6,534 nucleotides of DNA from Deltaproteobacteria bacterium. GTDB taxonomy: Bacteria; Desulfobacterota; DSM-4660; Desulfatiglandales; HGW-15. Location of the stretch: the NCBI GenBank assembly GCA_024641835.1, contig JAHECH010000249.1, positions 1-6,534 of the forward strand. Reading direction: 5' to 3'. Positions 5,777 to 6,534 of the stretch are shown piece after piece. The position numbers were made by a program, and so were the translations under genes. The first letter of the stretch is position 1. Each line of letters begins with the position of its first letter. Under the pieces are notes generated by a model. That model was not told the origin of the DNA and ran no database searches. It was given only the letters and a program-made list of their open reading frames with translations.

Positions 5777-5805
5777 TTGACTCTGTAACAAAACCGCTGT
5801 ACCAT
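5777..5805 (+). promoter_or_regulatory. Sigma70-type promoter of hicBA
   Basis: TTGACT (5777-5782) and TACCAT (5800-5805) are separated by exactly 17 nt, with an AT-rich run just upstream. Transcription would start near 5812, giving a leader of about 18 nt before the HicB ATG, with GAGGAG at 5818-5823 inside it. Confidence 0.6.
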
Positions 5806-5829
5806 AACAAAAAATTCGAGGAGTTGGTG

Positions 5830-6066
5830 ATGGTCAGCTACACAGCCAAATACACCAAGATAAGTTCTGGTTACATGGGCCAACTCGTGGAGTGGCCTGA
5901 GGTCGTGACCGAGGGCAGCGATCTCGAAGAGTGCCGAAACATGCTCCGTGATGCACTGAAGGAAATGGTGCTTGCTTACCAGCAACTGGGTAAAGAGATG
6001 CCTCTGGGTAACGCCCTTATTGAACAGGTTCCGGTTGAAATAGAGCATGTCAGTCAAGCGCAGTGA
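5830..6066 (+). CDS. hicB: HicB-family antitoxin
   Basis: A 78-residue protein with the partial RNase H-like HicB fold: MVSYTAKYTKISSGYMGQLV, then WPEVVTEGSDLEECRNMLRDALKEM with the typical (A/T)xGxxxxEAxxxxxxAL-like pattern. It should bind and neutralise HicA. The start is ATG 5830, because GAGGAG lies 6 nt upstream. An upstream in-frame ATG at 5722 would add 36 residues and would cover the promoter. At this length there is no room for the C-terminal helix-turn-helix or ribbon-helix-helix DNA-binding domain found in long HicB proteins, so autoregulation, if any, must work differently. The gene's end overlaps hicA by 20 nt. Confidence 0.9.
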   Translation: MVSYTAKYTKISSGYMGQLVEWPEVVTEGSDLEECRNMLRDALKEMVLAYQQLGKEMPLGNALIEQVPVEIEHVSQAQ

Positions 6067-6235
6067 TCTTGTTCGCTACTTCGAGAAGCATGGCTTCTAT
6101 TTGCTACGGGAAGGCGCAAACCATTCCATTTACACGAACGGAAGCAAGGTTGTCCCGGTCAAAAGGCATAGACAATTCGACCGCATAACAGCCAACGAGC
6201 TTTGCAAGCAAGCAGGTCTTGTTCCCAAGTTCTGA
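6047..6235 (+). CDS. hicA: HicA-family mRNA interferase toxin
   Basis: A 62-residue protein of the HicA/YcfA family with a double-stranded-RNA-binding-like fold. The family cleaves mRNA or tmRNA in a ribosome-independent way. Visible features are LVRYFEKHGFYLLREGANHS with the catalytic-type His26, and VPVKRHRQFDRITANELCKQ, followed by AGL, the usual final helix. The ATG overlaps the 3' end of hicB by 20 nt with only a weak GAG upstream, so translation is probably coupled to the antitoxin. The gene order (antitoxin first) is the reverse of the classical hicAB arrangement but is common. It appears intact. Confidence 0.92.
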   Translation: MSVKRSDLVRYFEKHGFYLLREGANHSIYTNGSKVVPVKRHRQFDRITANELCKQAGLVPKF

Positions 6236-6456
6236 TCCACACCATCAAGGTCCCCAGAGACAACTCATACAAGTGGCTCATAACTGCGATTTCAGCGGCG
6301 GTGGGCCACGGACCTTGAATTGGTCAAAGACACTTGTTCCTTTCAACCTTAGATTGGTCTTTTCATGGCCAAAAATATCGTTCTAAGGGCTGAAATTGCC
6401 CCATTCTGGATACCTTCCTCATCGAATCCAACCACTTCCCTTGGTCCGACCCAATG
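6236..6456. other. Non-genic stretch after hicA
   Basis: Apart from the inverted repeat at 6245-6318 I find no supportable gene here. Frames on both strands are short or compositionally unconvincing. Confidence 0.4.
6245..6318. repeat. Inverted repeat downstream of hicA
   Basis: TCAAGGTCC (6245-6253) is perfectly inverted as GGACCTTGA (6310-6318), separated by 56 nt. It begins 10 nt past the hicA stop. A GTGGC/GCCAC pair inside could extend the fold. No T-run follows, so it is not a standard terminator. Confidence 0.5.
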
Positions 6457-6534
6457 CTAACCCAAAAAACGCAAGTACCCGTTGTACATGTGAATGGTTC
6501 TGGGCTCGTTCTTGGGAAGAAGAGCGATTCGCTC
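6457..6534 (-). CDS. Possible C-terminal end of a minus-strand gene (partial)
   Basis: From the right edge one minus-strand frame gives 25 residues, IALLPKNEPRTIHMYNGYLR, then FLG and a TAG at 6459-6457. The composition is protein-like, but the fragment is too short to identify. A second minus-strand frame is also open for longer across this stretch, so this is only a candidate. Confidence 0.3.
   Translation of the reverse strand, partial: ERIALLPKNEPRTIHMYNGYLRFLG

Larger units (their letters stand above)
4988..5829. other. Long non-genic stretch between two TA modules
   Basis: About 840 bp between divergently oriented toxin-antitoxin operons. It holds the palindrome 5073-5122, a tag GGCTGACCCCGTTCCCG (5191-5207), the decayed ORF at 5208-5390, a 7-bp inverted repeat TGAAACC/GGTTTCA (5495-5501 and 5514-5520), and the hicBA promoter (5777-5805). 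Forward frames at 5250-5435 and 5269-5712 are open but resemble no protein and lie antisense to the decayed ORF. I see nothing else between 5391 and 5776. Confidence 0.5.

Noticed and set aside
5722..5829. Longer HicB start at 5722
   Set aside because: It would translate the likely promoter, and the HicB family begins at MVSYTAKY, which has GAGGAG in front of it.
5737..6057. Minus-strand ORF of 106 codons
   Set aside because: It is antisense to hicB, a clearly recognisable gene.

Overview
The window looks like chromosomal DNA from an anaerobic bacterium, probably an uncultured lineage. Genus or phylum cannot be set from the sequence. Strong AGGAG-type Shine-Dalgarno sites and bacterial-type toxin-antitoxin genes argue for Bacteria. 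The anaerobic reading rests on an HgcAB-like corrinoid/ferredoxin membrane protein.

Layout, left to right. Positions 3-158 (+) hold the tail of an unidentified gene cut by the window edge. It converges on a 231-residue protein (155-850, -) built from two tandem copies of one domain, and the two stop codons overlap in a shared CTAG. Next is a complete nitrilase-superfamily gene (1047-2012, -) with all catalytic residues. The gap 2013-2332 carries a short inverted-repeat element (2181-2265).

The most interesting part is a two-gene minus-strand unit at 2333-4139. A SAM-dependent methyltransferase of the CpaM type is followed after 4 nt by a membrane protein fusing an HgcA-like corrinoid-binding domain, four hydrophobic helices and a two-cluster ferredoxin domain. 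This is the architecture of an HgcAB-like fusion. It differs from mercury-methylating HgcAB in its cap-helix motif, in one Fe-S cluster and in lacking C-terminal cysteines. The unit is visibly richer in A+T than its surroundings, and just upstream of it lies what looks like the severed 5' end of a group II intron (about 4207-4320, -). Both suggest acquisition or rearrangement.

The right third is a patchwork of accessory DNA. It has a DUF433/DUF5615 (VapB/PIN-like) toxin-antitoxin pair (4392-4987, -), a palindromic repeat (5073-5122), a decayed ORF remnant (5208-5390, -) and a hicB-hicA pair (5830-6235, +) with its own recognisable promoter. The last 300 bp contain an inverted repeat and possibly the end of another minus-strand gene.

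Functionally, the methyltransferase and the corrinoid protein probably act together in a methyl-transfer reaction whose acceptor is unknown. The nitrilase and the two TA modules have no evident link to it.
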